A stretch of 64,000 bases of DNA. It comes from Limonium bicolor. Taxonomy: Eukaryota; Streptophyta; Magnoliopsida; Caryophyllales; Plumbaginaceae. The stretch spans positions 353,274,296-353,338,295 of the forward strand of contig CM041776.1 of the NCBI GenBank assembly GCA_023374045.1, written 5' to 3'. The notes below the pieces were generated by a model that did not search any database, was not told the DNA's origin, and was given only the letters and a program-made list of their open reading frames with translations. Position numbers and translations under genes: made by a program. Below, piece after piece: positions 10,990-21,281 of this stretch. The stretch's first letter is position 1. Every line of letters starts with the position of its first letter.

Positions 10990-12134
10990 AGTCATCTCAA
11001 ACTAACAACTTCATGATGACGCTTCCAAAGTCGATGTTTCACTACGAAGAAGATATGATGACGGCAATCAACTTTGAGGACATCAGAGAGATGATGTGTG
11101 GAGATTATCTGAACATTAACATTATTCAAGCTTATCTAAAGTAAGTATTATTTCCTCATACTGTAAAAACATATAGAATAAGTATCTATGAAGTTGCATT
11201 GGCTAACTTTTTATAGTACATGTGATATAATAGATGTCTGCTTGAAAGATGTGCTGAGAAGGACATGACCTCCATTACTGCGGTGGGCCCGGAGCGTTTA
11301 TCGTACGACTCAGTCACTAGGGACCCGGGGAGGTTTTGTGAATACATGATTCATTGCTTCAATGTTGTTGATCAACAGAATAAATTATTCATTCTAATGC
11401 CGTATCACCAAACGTGAGTTCTGATATAAAATTACATACTAATTAGCTAACTTTTTTACCTTCATTTCTCATTTCATTTTGTATTTGACATTGTAGCCAC
11501 CACTGGGCTTTGTTTATATTCTGCGCTGCCACCGCTACTCTGCTCGTTCTAGATCCACTAGGGCAGTGGACAGAATTCAACACTGAAGACTTAATCAAAG
11601 AGTAAGTTTTTATTACTATTTAATTGTTTGTAAGTTTTTTGAACCAAAATTAATGTACTTGTTCATTTTGCTAAACGCTTTTGTTAATATATGTAACAGT
11701 TGTTACAAAAAAACCCCTCAGGGAGAGTTTGGTGATTTGACCGTCAATTACATCAAGGTTTGGTAATTCATGTATTTCATTCGTGCTGCTATTATCTTTG
11801 TACAATTGTTTTACATTTGTGAATTTTGGTGATTTAGTGCCCTACCCAAAAGGATTCTAAGAGTTGCGGGTACTACGTGATGCGGTATATGTACGAGTTC
11901 TGTGGGTACTTCCCAAGTTTTAAGAATGATATTGACAAGGTAATACGAACGCTGTCTTGTATTTAATTCTTTCGGCAGATTTTTTGTGTCTTTATCTTAA
12001 TCTCATTATGTGTTCCATTCCTTTTCTTGTTGCAGATTAAAGAGCATTATGCCAGATTCAAGACTTATGCTCCTGCCGACTTGTTGCATGTCAGAGAGAG
12101 CATGGCAGCCATGTTTATGAGAATGGAGTGGTAG
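10983..12134 (+). CDS. C48 (Ulp1-like) cysteine protease carried by the CACTA element
   Basis: I assembled six exons by GT-AG junctions and phase: 10983-11140, 11234-11413, 11497-11601, 11700-11757, 11838-11939 and 12036-12134. They give 702 nt, or 233 residues, with no internal stop. The catalytic residues of Ulp1/C48 peptidases are in order: His115 in THHWALF, Asp132 in LVLDPLG, the oxyanion Gln171 in PTQKDSKSCG, and Cys177. The family cleaves or processes SUMO-like modifiers, and such domains are often carried by plant CACTA and Mutator elements. The first ATG overlaps the end of the DUF4216 frame, so exon 1 may be an internal exon of a longer ancestral gene. I infer the splice sites from sequence only. 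Confidence 0.72.
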
Positions 12135-12139
12135 ACTAG

Positions 12140-12640
12140 CTAGCTGCTACTGTAACATATATTTTTTGTTAGTTGCTGCTCTGATTCTGTTAGTTGCTGC
12201 TGCAACAGATTATATTGTGTAACAAATTATATTTCTTGTTAGTTGCTCTGATTCTGTTTGTAATGAATTATGCTAGCTGCTGCTGTAACAGATTCTAGCT
12301 GTTGTATTGAATGTTTCTGTTGCAATTGTGCGCAGAAATGAATTTGCAATTGTTATCTCTGTTGCAATTGTGTAATAGATTGAATATGTTACAGATTTTC
12401 GATCTGGTGCTTTATTAGATGTTATCTCTGTTGCAATTGTGTAACAGATTGAATATGTTACAGATTTTCGATCTGGTGCTTTATTAGATGTTATCTCTGT
12501 TGCAATTGTGCGCAGAGAATGAATTTGTATTGTTGGTATTTGATTCAGGTGGTTCAATTGTGCAGTTTCTGCCATCTGTTGCTTATCTGTTACAATTCTG
12601 TCTCTGTTGCAATTGTGTAGATTTGTAAAAAAAAAATTAA
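12140..12640 (+). repeat. Degenerate CTGTTGCAATTGTG / TTGCTGCTGTAACAG minisatellite
   Basis: Short words (GTTGCTGCTGTAACAGATT, TCTGTTGCAATTGTG) recur throughout. A ~60-bp unit containing ATTTTCGATCTGGTGC is duplicated near 12362-12490. This is the 3' non-coding zone of the CACTA element, between the protease and the terminal repeats. Confidence 0.6.
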
Positions 12641-12649
12641 AAAAAAATT

Positions 12650-13015
12650 ACACTTTAGATTACGGTTCTAACAATAACCGTAATCTAAAGTCCTTTGGGC
12701 GCGCGCGCCAAAAGACTTTAGATGACGGTTATTGCCAAAACCGTCATCTAAAGTGTCGACTTTACATTACGGTTATTTGTAAAACCGTGATCTAAAGTCC
12801 TTTGGTTCGCGCGCGCCAAAGGACTTTAGATCACGGTTTTACAAATAACCGTAATGTAAAGTCAATGACACGCGGGCCGGAAAAGGGACTTTAATTACGG
12901 TTTTAAACCGTAATTAAAGAAACGCCATCTTTATTGACGCCCACATAGATTACGGTCCAGAACCGTAATTATACACGGTTTTGGACCGTAATTAATGGGT
13001 CGCGTTCCACCAGTG
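12650..13015 (+). repeat. CACTA right subterminal inverted repeats and terminus
   Basis: Copies of ACTTTAGATTACGGTT and its complement, and variants (GATGACGG, GATCACGG), alternate and form nested hairpins. Arms 12758-12805 and 12816-12863 are a perfect 48-bp inverted repeat around a CG-rich spacer. Such repeats are normally the transposase binding sites of CACTA elements. The terminus CACTGGTGGAACG (minus strand) ends at 13015. Confidence 0.8.
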
Positions 13016-13026
13016 TGCGAACAGAT

Positions 13027-14815
13027 GGAAGCTCAGTTGATGTTCGTAGATTACAAGGTTTGGAAGGTGGTGATGCAAGGTGATTACAAACCTACTGTCA
13101 TTGTTGAAGGTAAGAGACAGACCAAACCTGAGGATCAATGGACATAAGTCGATGAAAATCTTTTAAGCAAAAATAAACAAGCTCTTCGCATTCTTGTTTC
13201 CTCCTTATCCGACGAAGATCAAGGAAGAGTCTTGGGTATAAGAACGGCAAAAGGAGTATGGGACTTTCTGAAGATTGTTTATCAAGGAACAGAATCAATC
13301 CGCAAAGTTAAGGAGAAACAATTTCAACGAGAGTTTAACTACTTCAAGATGTTAGAGGGCGCGAGTCTAGCACTGACGGTGGAAAGGTTCAATCAAGTGC
13401 TTATTGAACTCAAAACGGTTAGGGTAACTCTTTCTAATGAGACTATTAATGATAGATTTCTTGACTCACTAACCAAGGATTGGCTTAACTATACCTCACT
13501 TCTTGAGAAAATGAAAGAATTATCATCTATGTTGTTTGAAGAATTGTGTTCAGATCTGATAGTTCATGAAAGCAAGATGAATGAACAAAATGTAGTGGTG
13601 CACAAGGATCTCGCGCTCATGGCAAAGCAATCTGTCGAAACGCCAGACTGGGACTATGATGATGACATGGAGAATGAGATAACTATGCTAACATAAGGAA
13701 TAAAGCGCATCCTCAGTCGAGAAGGTTATCAAGGTGGAAAGTCTAGACGTGAGTATTATACCAGCAAGTATGAATGTTTTCGATGTCACAAAACAGGACA
13801 TTTGATAAAGGATTGCCCTTTACCTTCGAGATCTTCACAACATCGAGGATGTGAGTCACGCATGGAAACTTCCGTGTGAGGTGAGGATGATGCTGAACCA
13901 GATGACAAAGATAGCAATGAAGCACATTTTTGCATGACTGCAATCCATCGGTCTCATACTGACACTGCAAAACATGATGAGCCTATGTGTTTGATGGCAA
14001 GAGATAAGGTACTTCAAACCCTCATAAGGGATCAGGTAAGTTTTCAAAGCTTGAATTATTTTTATGATAGTTCTACTAAGTCACAAGTGTTTGATATGTT
14101 GAAAGATGCTCTTTCAAGAATTAGGGATTTGGAAGCAAAACAGGAACATACCACAGAGTCTCTTATTGTGATTAGTAAACTACAAGAAGAGATGGTTGTT
14201 TTGAAAGAACTAAATAAGGTATTGGCATCTCAATTAGTCTTAAACTCAGCTAAGGTTGTTCAATCCACGTTTAATGTACCTGTCAGTACTAAACTGAGTT
14301 CTATTCCTGAGTGGGCAGAAAAATAAATTCAATGTCTCAAATCTGATAATGAGTGGATACGTCAGGATAATGCTGATCTACAAAGGCAGTGTGATGCACT
14401 TAGAAGAAAATTAGACATTATGACTTTGGAAAATCCCTCTTGGTATAAAGGAAAAGCTAAACTTAATGAAATGGTAGGTCGACCAAATCAAGGACGTGCT
14501 GGTATAGGGTTTTATAGCACTACTTCGTCAACGTCTAATGTTTTACCTCAGAAACTAAATTCACGGACTAGGGCTGATCCTACAAGATATTCTAGTTTTT
14601 CTAATTCACGAACTTCATATACTACTACTACGACTGTTACTTCACATGTAAGGGTAGAGTGTAGTTACTGTCATATACATGGTCACCATATTCGTTCATG
14701 TCATAAGCTTCAACGCAAGAATGCTCGACTTGCTCAGTCTAATACTGTTAAATATGCTCACCTTTATATCAATCTTAGACATCCCAGACAACAATGGGTC
14801 CCTAAGCGGCACTAA
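13027..14815 (+). pseudogene. Copia gag remnant with two zinc knuckles
   Basis: The reading MEAQLMFVDYKVWKVVMQGD, then KQALRILVSSLSDEDQGRV and GVWDFLKIVYQGTESIRKVK, matches the copia-type gag (UBN2) fold. A stop at 13144-13146 and frame changes near 13700 and 14330 break it. Zinc knuckle 1 (YECFRCHKTGHLIKDCPL) lies near 13767-13820. A long coiled coil follows (DMLKDALSRIRDLEAKQEHT and later), then zinc knuckle 2 (CSYCHIHGHHIRSC) near 14660-14702. Two knuckles with an intervening coiled coil would suit a SIRE/Maximus-like lineage, but I infer that from layout only. Confidence 0.75.
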
Positions 14816-14996
14816 TTGTTTTCTCTTCTCAGGATACTAAAGTTCCAAACTGGCGGCTAATGGAGTTTGGATGTTCTTGTCATATGAAAGGAAATCGTAC
14901 TCTACCAACTTTGGTTTGGTTTTTCATGTAGGATCTGCCTTCTTCCTAAGGGCTTTCATAGATCGAGACTGATAAAAAAAGAGAATTTATTTCTGG

Positions 14997-15372
14997 TTCT
15001 ACCTCAGATTGGTCAGTTCAAGCCTAGTGTCTTGGTTCTTCTAAGCGGCAATTACATATTGCACTCTCCCACATTGAAGCGGTATATATCATTGTTACTG
15101 CTTGATGCGCCCACATCCTTTACCTTCAATATTAATTGGCTGACTATGGTGTTCCTTAGTCTCCTGTGCCAATCTACTACGATACTCTCTTCAGTATTGC
15201 ACTGACGAAGGATTCAGTTCAACATTCCATGATTACCCATATTGAGATCCGTTATCTCTTTTCTCAAAATCGAGTTGACAAGCATATTGTGGATCTTCCT
15301 CATTGTTCCACTGCTCAACAATTGACAAACACTTTCACCAAAGTTCTTCCACGCGAAACATTATCCTTCTTC
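14997..15372 (+). pseudogene. Copia RNase H remnant
   Basis: The pieces QLHIALSHIEA near 15046 and PIYYDTLFSIALTKDSVQHS, then HIEIRYLFSQNRVDKHIVDL and STAQQLTNTFTKVLPRETL (15167-15365), are the usual C-terminal end of Copia polyproteins. The first piece is broken by stops. This part joins the gag/protease remnant directly, which shows a large internal deletion. Confidence 0.75.
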
Positions 15373-16641
15373 AATCTTGCACTGTGGATGCTCTATGTTG
15401 ACAAAGGTGTATTCTTTTTATTTATCATATTGACTTCAATTGTGTGCATCAAACTTGGTACTTTAGAGTGAGTGGAGCGTGACGTATATTTTATTATTTC
15501 ATTTAACTCCATAATAAAGTGAGGATTACCTTTCTTTCCGGGGTATTTCTTGATTATTAATTTGGCTGATCTGGATCAAATTCTAAGTTGGAACATTGAA
15601 CATATGGTGACACTATCCATTTATTACCACCACTTAAATTTTCGGTTTTCTCTACCTGACCAACTGTTCCCTCAGCATAGAACCCACTTTCGTTGGTCAC
15701 TTTACACTCACCATTTTCTCTACAAGTTTCCCGTACCATTTTGCCAGTTTCTTTGCTGCACACATTTTTACCTCACCAATGGCTTTCATACTGGTATTTT
15801 TGCTAGTCTTTTCTTCATATCCCATAAAGGATTCTCGAATAGTAACATAAAAAAAGGGGGTGATTCGATTCTAGTTGTACAAGCATTATCCAACATCAGA
15901 TGCTAGATTTGCTTCAGCACAAGGCTGAACAACCCGATCCAAGACTAGACTGATGTTTAGTGGGAAGAAATAAAGGAATTATGCAACACCCTACAAACGG
16001 AGATTTGTATCAGTCTTACCCAATTATGATGTACCATATGTTGCACAAGATTACACAAATAATTGTTCATGTTGTACCTCTGGATGTTGTCATGTCTACA
16101 CCTCTGGATCATAATCATGATTGGATCTCCAACTCTTTCCAAGATGAGTCTTGAACTGAACGATGATCGGTGCATTGTTAAACAACCACTAAAGGCTTTG
16201 GGTGTGTCTTCACAGTAGATGAAGAAATTTGAAGAAGCTATTCTTGAAGTATGTATTGATCTTCAACCTCATTGCCTTTTAATTTCGATAGCAAGGTTCC
16301 TAGTCAGCCTTAGCCTGACCCGGTGACACTTTTATTCCTATTCATTGCCTTTTGTATGGACAGCCTATCCTTATGTTCTGTGTTCTTACGCATGAATTTG
16401 TATAAAATGCCATTTTGGTGATCCTGCATGCTATTTTGCACTTCGTGAGATATACTTTTTAGTACCATTTTTTGATTTCGTAAAAGGGGGAAATATGGTG
16501 GATAATTTGAATATGTTACTTGATTAACCAAATCTTGAGTGCTGCAAGGTTTTAACATCTTCAGGGGGAATGCATATCTTGAGGGGGAATGCTACATTAT
16601 CTCACCATACAAAGTTTGCTCACATAAAAAAAGGGGGAAAT
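15373..16641 (+). other. Copia relic 3' non-coding region
   Basis: I recognise no protein. A-rich tracts followed by GGGGG occur at 15849-15861 and 16626-16637, and AGGGGGAATGC-like words occur near 16563 and 16580, so polypurine-like motifs are repeated before the LTR. Confidence 0.45.
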
Positions 16642-17164
16642 TGTAAATGTATATTTACTAAAGGTTTTTGATGTGGCAAAATCACCAGAATATTATCTCA
16701 ACAACCAGGCATGGGCTTTCCTATATTATCTCAACAACCTCTCCAGCCAACCTTTAGAAGATCTTAACAAAATATCTACTCAATATTCAGAAGGAATAAA
16801 ATCAAAGACGCCAGCATTATACTAGGAAACATTTTAGAGATATTTTAAGATCTTTTAGTTTGTATTTATATTAGTGTGAGATAAAGATTTTTGTAGATAT
16901 TTAGGAGGTTGTTATCTACCTCCAAGTAGTATAAATGTACAGCAAAAACATCAGAAAAGGTAGAGTTTCTACCGTAAAAAATATAGTCTTTGAGAGAGAA
17001 GAGAGTTGTTGATAGTAATCAACATTTTGTCTAGAATTAGATGTGAGAGTGATTGTTCAAAGTGTTGAACAGATCAGGTGAGGAGTTTTCAAGTTATCAA
17101 TAATAAGATTGGTAGCGGAGTTTTTCTTCTAAAACACTTTCTGTCTCGTTTCTGCTCTCTGTCA
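16642..17164 (+). repeat. Probable right LTR of the Copia relic
   Basis: Starts TGTAAATG directly after a polypurine tract. It contains TATAAATGTACAGC near 16929, a possible TATA box. I placed the end at the last CA of CTCTGTCA by analogy. No matching left copy exists in the window. Confidence 0.5.
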
Positions 17165-17523
17165 GTCTCGTACTAAGGCTTCTGATTTTATATATTACGA
17201 ACTTACAAGGATACACTGAAATATGCAATAAGAATAATGGAAATACAAACTTAAGATGACACTTTGCACACACGGGGAAAGTTTTAGCTCCTAAAGCTAT
17301 TAGTTACATCATAAAATAATGAGAATGAGGAAATCATTGAACATCTCTAATTTTTCTATTTTGTCGCTTAATTTAATGTTTTCTTTATCCTCTACAGGTG
17401 CAAAATTTTGAACGTATCCAGAAAAAGTGTCTAAAATGTAAAGCAGATGAATCGAATATGGAACAAAAGAGTGATGGTGGAATGAAAGAAGGAGAATGGA
17501 TTTGCCTATAGTAAGCAACGAGT
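17165..17523. other. Unassigned intergenic sequence
   Basis: AT-rich sequence with no coding potential that I trust and no clear repeat. Confidence 0.4.
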
Positions 17524-17729
17524 CTTAGCTACAACCATATGTAGTCATCTTTGGCTACATTTTTCATGGTACAGTTTGTATAGAGTAAATGTACATGTTT
17601 TATATGTTTGTTGTACAGTTTATAAAGTTAGTATGTACATTTAGTACAAATTCAGAAATATCACAATTCATTGTATACATGTACATATACATCAGTACAA
17701 TTTTGAATGATAAATGTACAGTTTTCAAT

Positions 17730-20050
17730 ATAAGTGTTTTCATTTGTCCACCCTTTTTCATTTTAATGGTTTCAGACGCTCCCCTCCCCCGACGCTCCCC
17801 TCCGCCTACACCCACTATGTCTAACGTCCACCATGTCTAACACCAACCACCGCCACCAAAACAACCTTCACAACTCCCTGAAATTACCAAACACCTTTAG
17901 ATCTCTAACTAAACTCCACAAAATCGACCATTCATCTCAACAACTACTTGCTGATCACGAGCGCTTCTCCGCACGGTCAAGGAAGAGCTGTGGGAGTCGG
18001 TGGGGACATGGGAGTTTACGAAGGCGAAAGGAGTGTCGATCGAAGTTGATGCGAGAGAGCGAGCGGCGTTCGCATGGCCGGTGGCGACCCAGATGGGAGT
18101 CCCAGTCTAGAAGCCGTCGGCGGGGTTCACGGGCGTACAGTGTGAGCTGGGCGACATTGTCGGGGTCGGAACGGAATGGAGTTTCACGTTCGTTCAGGCG
18201 TAGGTTGACTCCGACGGGCTCGTTGCGACACCCTGCTTCATCTGGTCATATGAGATCCCATGGGATGACGAAGACGATGGCTGAAGGCGAGCTGGAGAGT
18301 GAAGATCAAAGGTCTCTGCTGTTCGTCGACAATCTCAACAGAGAGGCGGATAACAGAGCCTTGCGGTGGTTGTTGCGTATGGATGCAAACATACAGCGGG
18401 TGTTTATTTCAAGGAAGAACCGTTCTAATAACAGGTTAGCATTTGCCTTAGTCAAAATGTCAAGCGCCTCGCAAGTTAGGATAGCGGTGGAGAAGATTCA
18501 TGGTAGAACCTTCATGGGTCACAAGATCTATGCTAGAATGGCGAAATACGGGATGAAGGATAGCTCTGGTGTGGTGGCGCCTTCTACTGGCCATCCGGCT
18601 AACCAGGGTACGAGGAGCAGGCCGCGAGGCGGTGGCAGGCTAGACAGGTCGGAGGGAGTCCTAAATCCGTCTAACACTCTCATGGGAGATTGTCAAGCAA
18701 GTCAGGATAGGACAGCTGTGGCGGGGACGGTTATTGAGGCTCCGCAGGCAGGTGGCGACGGTGACCCTAGCGGCAGTCCTGATCATGCCGGTGAAACTAT
18801 CTCGGTGGTGGCCGATCCTGGTGCAGTTGTTGATGTCGTCTGCCGCGGGAACCCCAAACAACGAATTCAAATATTATTCTTGGGAAGTGGTGAAGAGGGG
18901 GGCGAAGCGAGAAAGGTTGCATCGGGAGATGTGGGTCTTTCGGTGCGCGTGGGCTCCGAAGCAAAAAAGGATGGTGGGGTTCGAGAGGAAGAAAATAATA
19001 TTCTTGGAAACGCTGAAAGTAATACGCACGCGTGGAACTGGAGTTACGTGCCTAATACTCTGTCGGGTTGGATTTACCCATATTCTGGTTGGTGGATAAG
19101 CCCTTCGACTTGGGATGCTGGCTATAGTGGGGCATGGGGGATTGGGTCGGCTGGTGACTGGTATTACCCTACGGCCCAGTGGACGAGCGCCCCGTCCTGG
19201 GGATATGGGATTTCCAACCCAAGTTTTAACCCGGTTGTTGGCCAAAATCCAATTGTGGGGGCAGGAACGGCTGGAGATTGTGGTAAGCCGCCCATCTCAA
19301 TTCAGAAGCCAACTACCAGCAAGACCATGAGTCAAGACCCAATAGTTGACGCGATTGTTCTGGATGATCGGAATAACGGGTTGGATGACAAGAGTTTCAG
19401 CAAGGCAGAGAACAACGAACCGCTTGAGGTTGTTATGGTTGATAGCACACCACTTCCTAAGACTACGTGCGAGACCCCCCTTGTCGATCAAGGGGAGGAG
19501 GAAGAAGACGGGGATGACCTTAGGACCTTGTTTGAGGATCCTGAATTCCCTCCCGGTTTTGAGCCTGAGGGAGGACAAAATGTACCGGTCACCCAAGCGG
19601 ATGAGGAGTATGTCAAGGAGGAAGCAAGACAGACCCTCTTACTTGCGAAAGAGCTCGGCTGTCAAATCTTAGACGAAGGGCGTGCTTTGAGCAATCTTGA
19701 GGGGATCATTCGTGAGCAGCAAGACGCATATCGGCAAAGAGTCCAGGAGACCAGATCTGGGGCGGGGGTTGAATCTGATTGCTCGCAGACCAATTCTAGA
19801 ATAAGCTCTAGGAGGAGTAACGGGACGAAGAAAGGCTATGTCGGATTCAGTAAATTATCTCGTGTGAGTAAGGTTATTAGTAGGAACAAGAGAAAGATAA
19901 AAGCGAAAGTCTGAGTTCCTAAGTGTTGCATCCCGGATGGAAGGATAGATTGTTTTAGGTATGGGTACTTTTCGTTGGTTGTTTTTTGGTCCTATGACTG
20001 TATTACCGCTTATGCGGTTCTTGCGGCCTTGCGCCACCAATTATCAAAAA
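17730..20050 (+). mobile_element. ORF1-only LINE-like retroposon (18-bp TSD, A-tail)
   Basis: The 18-bp sequence AAATGTACAGTTTTCAAT occurs exactly at 17712-17729 and 20051-20068, flanking a 2.3-kb insert. The insert ends in an A run that merges with the right duplication. These are the marks of target-primed reverse transcription. The insert carries one long ORF (17833-19914) and no reverse transcriptase, so it resembles an ORF1-only 'half-LINE', or else a retrocopy of a cellular mRNA, mobilised in trans. Confidence 0.78.
17833..19914 (+). CDS. RRM protein with W/G-rich segment, LINE ORF1-like
   Basis: A single frame of 693 codons. Residues 1-150 are Arg/Ser-rich. Residues about 161-239 form an RNA recognition motif with RNP2-like LLFVDNL and RNP1-like RLAFALVKM, as in the RRM-type ORF1 of some plant L1 LINEs and their relatives. 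Residues about 400-462 are very rich in Trp, Tyr and Gly (about ten Trp). Then come an acidic segment (EEEEDGDDL), FEDPEFPPGFEPEGGQ, a helical stretch (ARQTLLLAKELGCQIL) and a basic C-terminus (SRNKRKIKAKV). It probably binds RNA, with a basic tail possibly for nuclear import. The N-terminal frame is uncertain: between about 17955 and 18113 another frame is also open with ordinary composition, so a frameshift may lie near 18100. No neighbour in this insert encodes a reverse transcriptase. Confidence 0.6.
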   Translation: MSNTNHRHQNNLHNSLKLPNTFRSLTKLHKIDHSSQQLLADHERFSARSRKSCGSRWGHGSLRRRKECRSKLMRESERRSHGRWRPRWESQSRSRRRGSRAYSVSWATLSGSERNGVSRSFRRRLTPTGSLRHPASSGHMRSHGMTKTMAEGELESEDQRSLLFVDNLNREADNRALRWLLRMDANIQRVFISRKNRSNNRLAFALVKMSSASQVRIAVEKIHGRTFMGHKIYARMAKYGMKDSSGVVAPSTGHPANQGTRSRPRGGGRLDRSEGVLNPSNTLMGDCQASQDRTAVAGTVIEAPQAGGDGDPSGSPDHAGETISVVADPGAVVDVVCRGNPKQRIQILFLGSGEEGGEARKVASGDVGLSVRVGSEAKKDGGVREEENNILGNAESNTHAWNWSYVPNTLSGWIYPYSGWWISPSTWDAGYSGAWGIGSAGDWYYPTAQWTSAPSWGYGISNPSFNPVVGQNPIVGAGTAGDCGKPPISIQKPTTSKTMSQDPIVDAIVLDDRNNGLDDKSFSKAENNEPLEVVMVDSTPLPKTTCETPLVDQGEEEEDGDDLRTLFEDPEFPPGFEPEGGQNVPVTQADEEYVKEEARQTLLLAKELGCQILDEGRALSNLEGIIREQQDAYRQRVQETRSGAGVESDCSQTNSRISSRRSNGTKKGYVGFSKLSRVSKVISRNKRKIKAKV

Positions 20051-20121
20051 AAATGTACAGTTTTCAATGACCAAATGTACATGTATGTAGCTATCTATAG
20101 CTACATGTGGTTGTAGCCAAG

Positions 20122-20869
20122 AAATTGGGCATAGTAAGTTATACTTTCTTTGTGCCATATATGTTCTAAATTGTTCACTCTGACCCTCATTGCCAAAGTT
20201 GTTTGTGTTTTTTGTATACTGACATCAATTTTCATACAAGGTGTTGTTTTCTTAATTATAAGAGTAGACATCAATGTCTGAAGTGCAATCAATTATAAGA
20301 TCCAGCACTTCGTAGCCAATGAAAATTAAAAGTTACCTTAGAAGATATAGTAGTCGGGATTCAATTCCTCTATGATTATCTAGATGTTTTTGCTTCGGAA
20401 CAGAAAAGAAATTAGGGAATTCAGTTGAGTAAATGATTGAAGCGAATGACACATTACTCGGTGATAGAGGTTATTGAGTAAATGAACCAGTTGAATCCTC
20501 ACAACTCCATCTTCTGAGATTCGAATACGTCTTCTGTTAATAAGGTACCAAACAAGTAGAATTTTCATAACCTTATTGATAATCAAAGCAGTTAGAGAGA
20601 GACGGAGAAAGAGAGTGATTGGCGGAGTTGGAGAGCTGGTGATGGAAGGATTGGCAAGTTGGGAAGATGAGGAGGAAGAGAAGATCCGCACGACAAGAAA
20701 ATGAGTCTCTAGGGAAATTTCTTCAACTTCGATGATGTAGCCGAGGCATAGGGAAAATGAGTCTTCAGGGAAACTTTGACGACTTCTACCTCCACGTTTA
20801 GTGAGATGAAGTTTTAAGTGAAATACAACCGAGACAACAAAAGTAACTTGCCTCTCTACAGATCAATCT
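20122..20869. other. Unassigned intergenic sequence
   Basis: No supported gene. Ser-rich or purine-rich readings around 20600-20690 look like low-complexity GGAAGA sequence and not protein. Confidence 0.4.
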
Positions 20870-21281
20870 GGGAGGTGATTAAACTTGCCTCGAAATATAT
20901 ACAATACAATAGAGGTGACCTATAGTACATTGCATCCGTAAATCCATCATGAGAGGCGACCAATTAAATACTTGACTTTGAACATAGCCGACCTCTATTA
21001 ATCATTCTTTAGAATGTACTCATTGTTTTATTCAATGGAGGCAACATTAAAGTCGTCTCCAATGATCGTGTAGCTGACACATAACAATGTACTAACAGAG
21101 GCAAAATTGCAATGCTGCCTCCATTGATCACACCAACAAAGGCCACAAAACATCTCGTCTCCATTGATCAGATAGATAGAGACACCCCAATTTCTTGCCT
21201 CCTTTAATTTATGTACGAAGGTAAGTTTTATGTAGCCTCCAATGATCTTATACAAGCTTCTTAGCTTCTTTTGTTGTAGTG
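20870..21281 (+). mobile_element. Right end of a second CACTA element
   Basis: The sequence ends at 21281 with TTTTGTTGTAGTG, that is, CACTACAACAAAA on the minus strand, a classic CACTA terminus. Just inside it the motif GYCTCCAWTGATC recurs near 21051, 21116, 21150 and 21235, alternating with GAGGC words in the other direction, as expected of subterminal transposase-binding repeats. I could not find the matching left terminus, so this is probably a truncated or deleted copy. Confidence 0.65.

Larger units (their letters stand above)
1..13015 (+). mobile_element. CACTA (En/Spm) DNA transposon, left end outside window
   Basis: The right terminus reads as CACTGGTGGAACGCG on the minus strand, a CACTG-type terminal inverted repeat ending at 13015. 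The subterminal motif ACCGTAATCTAAAGTCCTT occurs at 5-24 and again near 12680-12700, so both subterminal zones belong to one element and the window opens inside the left one. The coding order is transposase-associated domain, tnp2 transposase, DUF4218, DUF4216 and a C48 protease, which is the usual order for plant CACTA elements. A younger LTR retrotransposon (2585-8860) sits inside tnp2. The transposase has several frameshifts and stops, so the element is not autonomous now. Confidence 0.85.
13016..17164 (+). mobile_element. Truncated, internally deleted Copia retrotransposon
   Basis: Gag-type coding sequence starts abruptly beside the CACTA terminus, so the left LTR and start codon are missing. 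Protease, integrase and most of the reverse transcriptase are absent: the frame jumps from a protease-like remnant near 14850 to an RNase H remnant at about 15000-15370. A polypurine tract AAAAAAAGGGGGAAA (16626-16640) precedes TGTAAATGTATATTTAC, the likely start of the right LTR at 16642. The right boundary at about 17164 is a guess, because there is no left LTR for comparison. Confidence 0.75.
17524..20121. mobile_element. Inverted-repeat element interrupted by a retroposon
   Basis: The left flank has CTTAGCTACAACCATATG (17524) and the right flank has CTTGGCTACAACCACATG on the minus strand (ending at 20121). Extra GGCTACAT and ATGTACAT words occur inside both arms. Without the inserted 17730-20068 segment the element would be about 260 bp, which fits a MITE. 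I could not define a target duplication, so the termini are approximate. Confidence 0.5.

Noticed and set aside
12273..12575. A 100-codon minus-strand frame with repeated IATEITSNKAPDRKSV
   Set aside because: It is the CTGTTGCAATTGTG minisatellite read on the other strand, not a protein.
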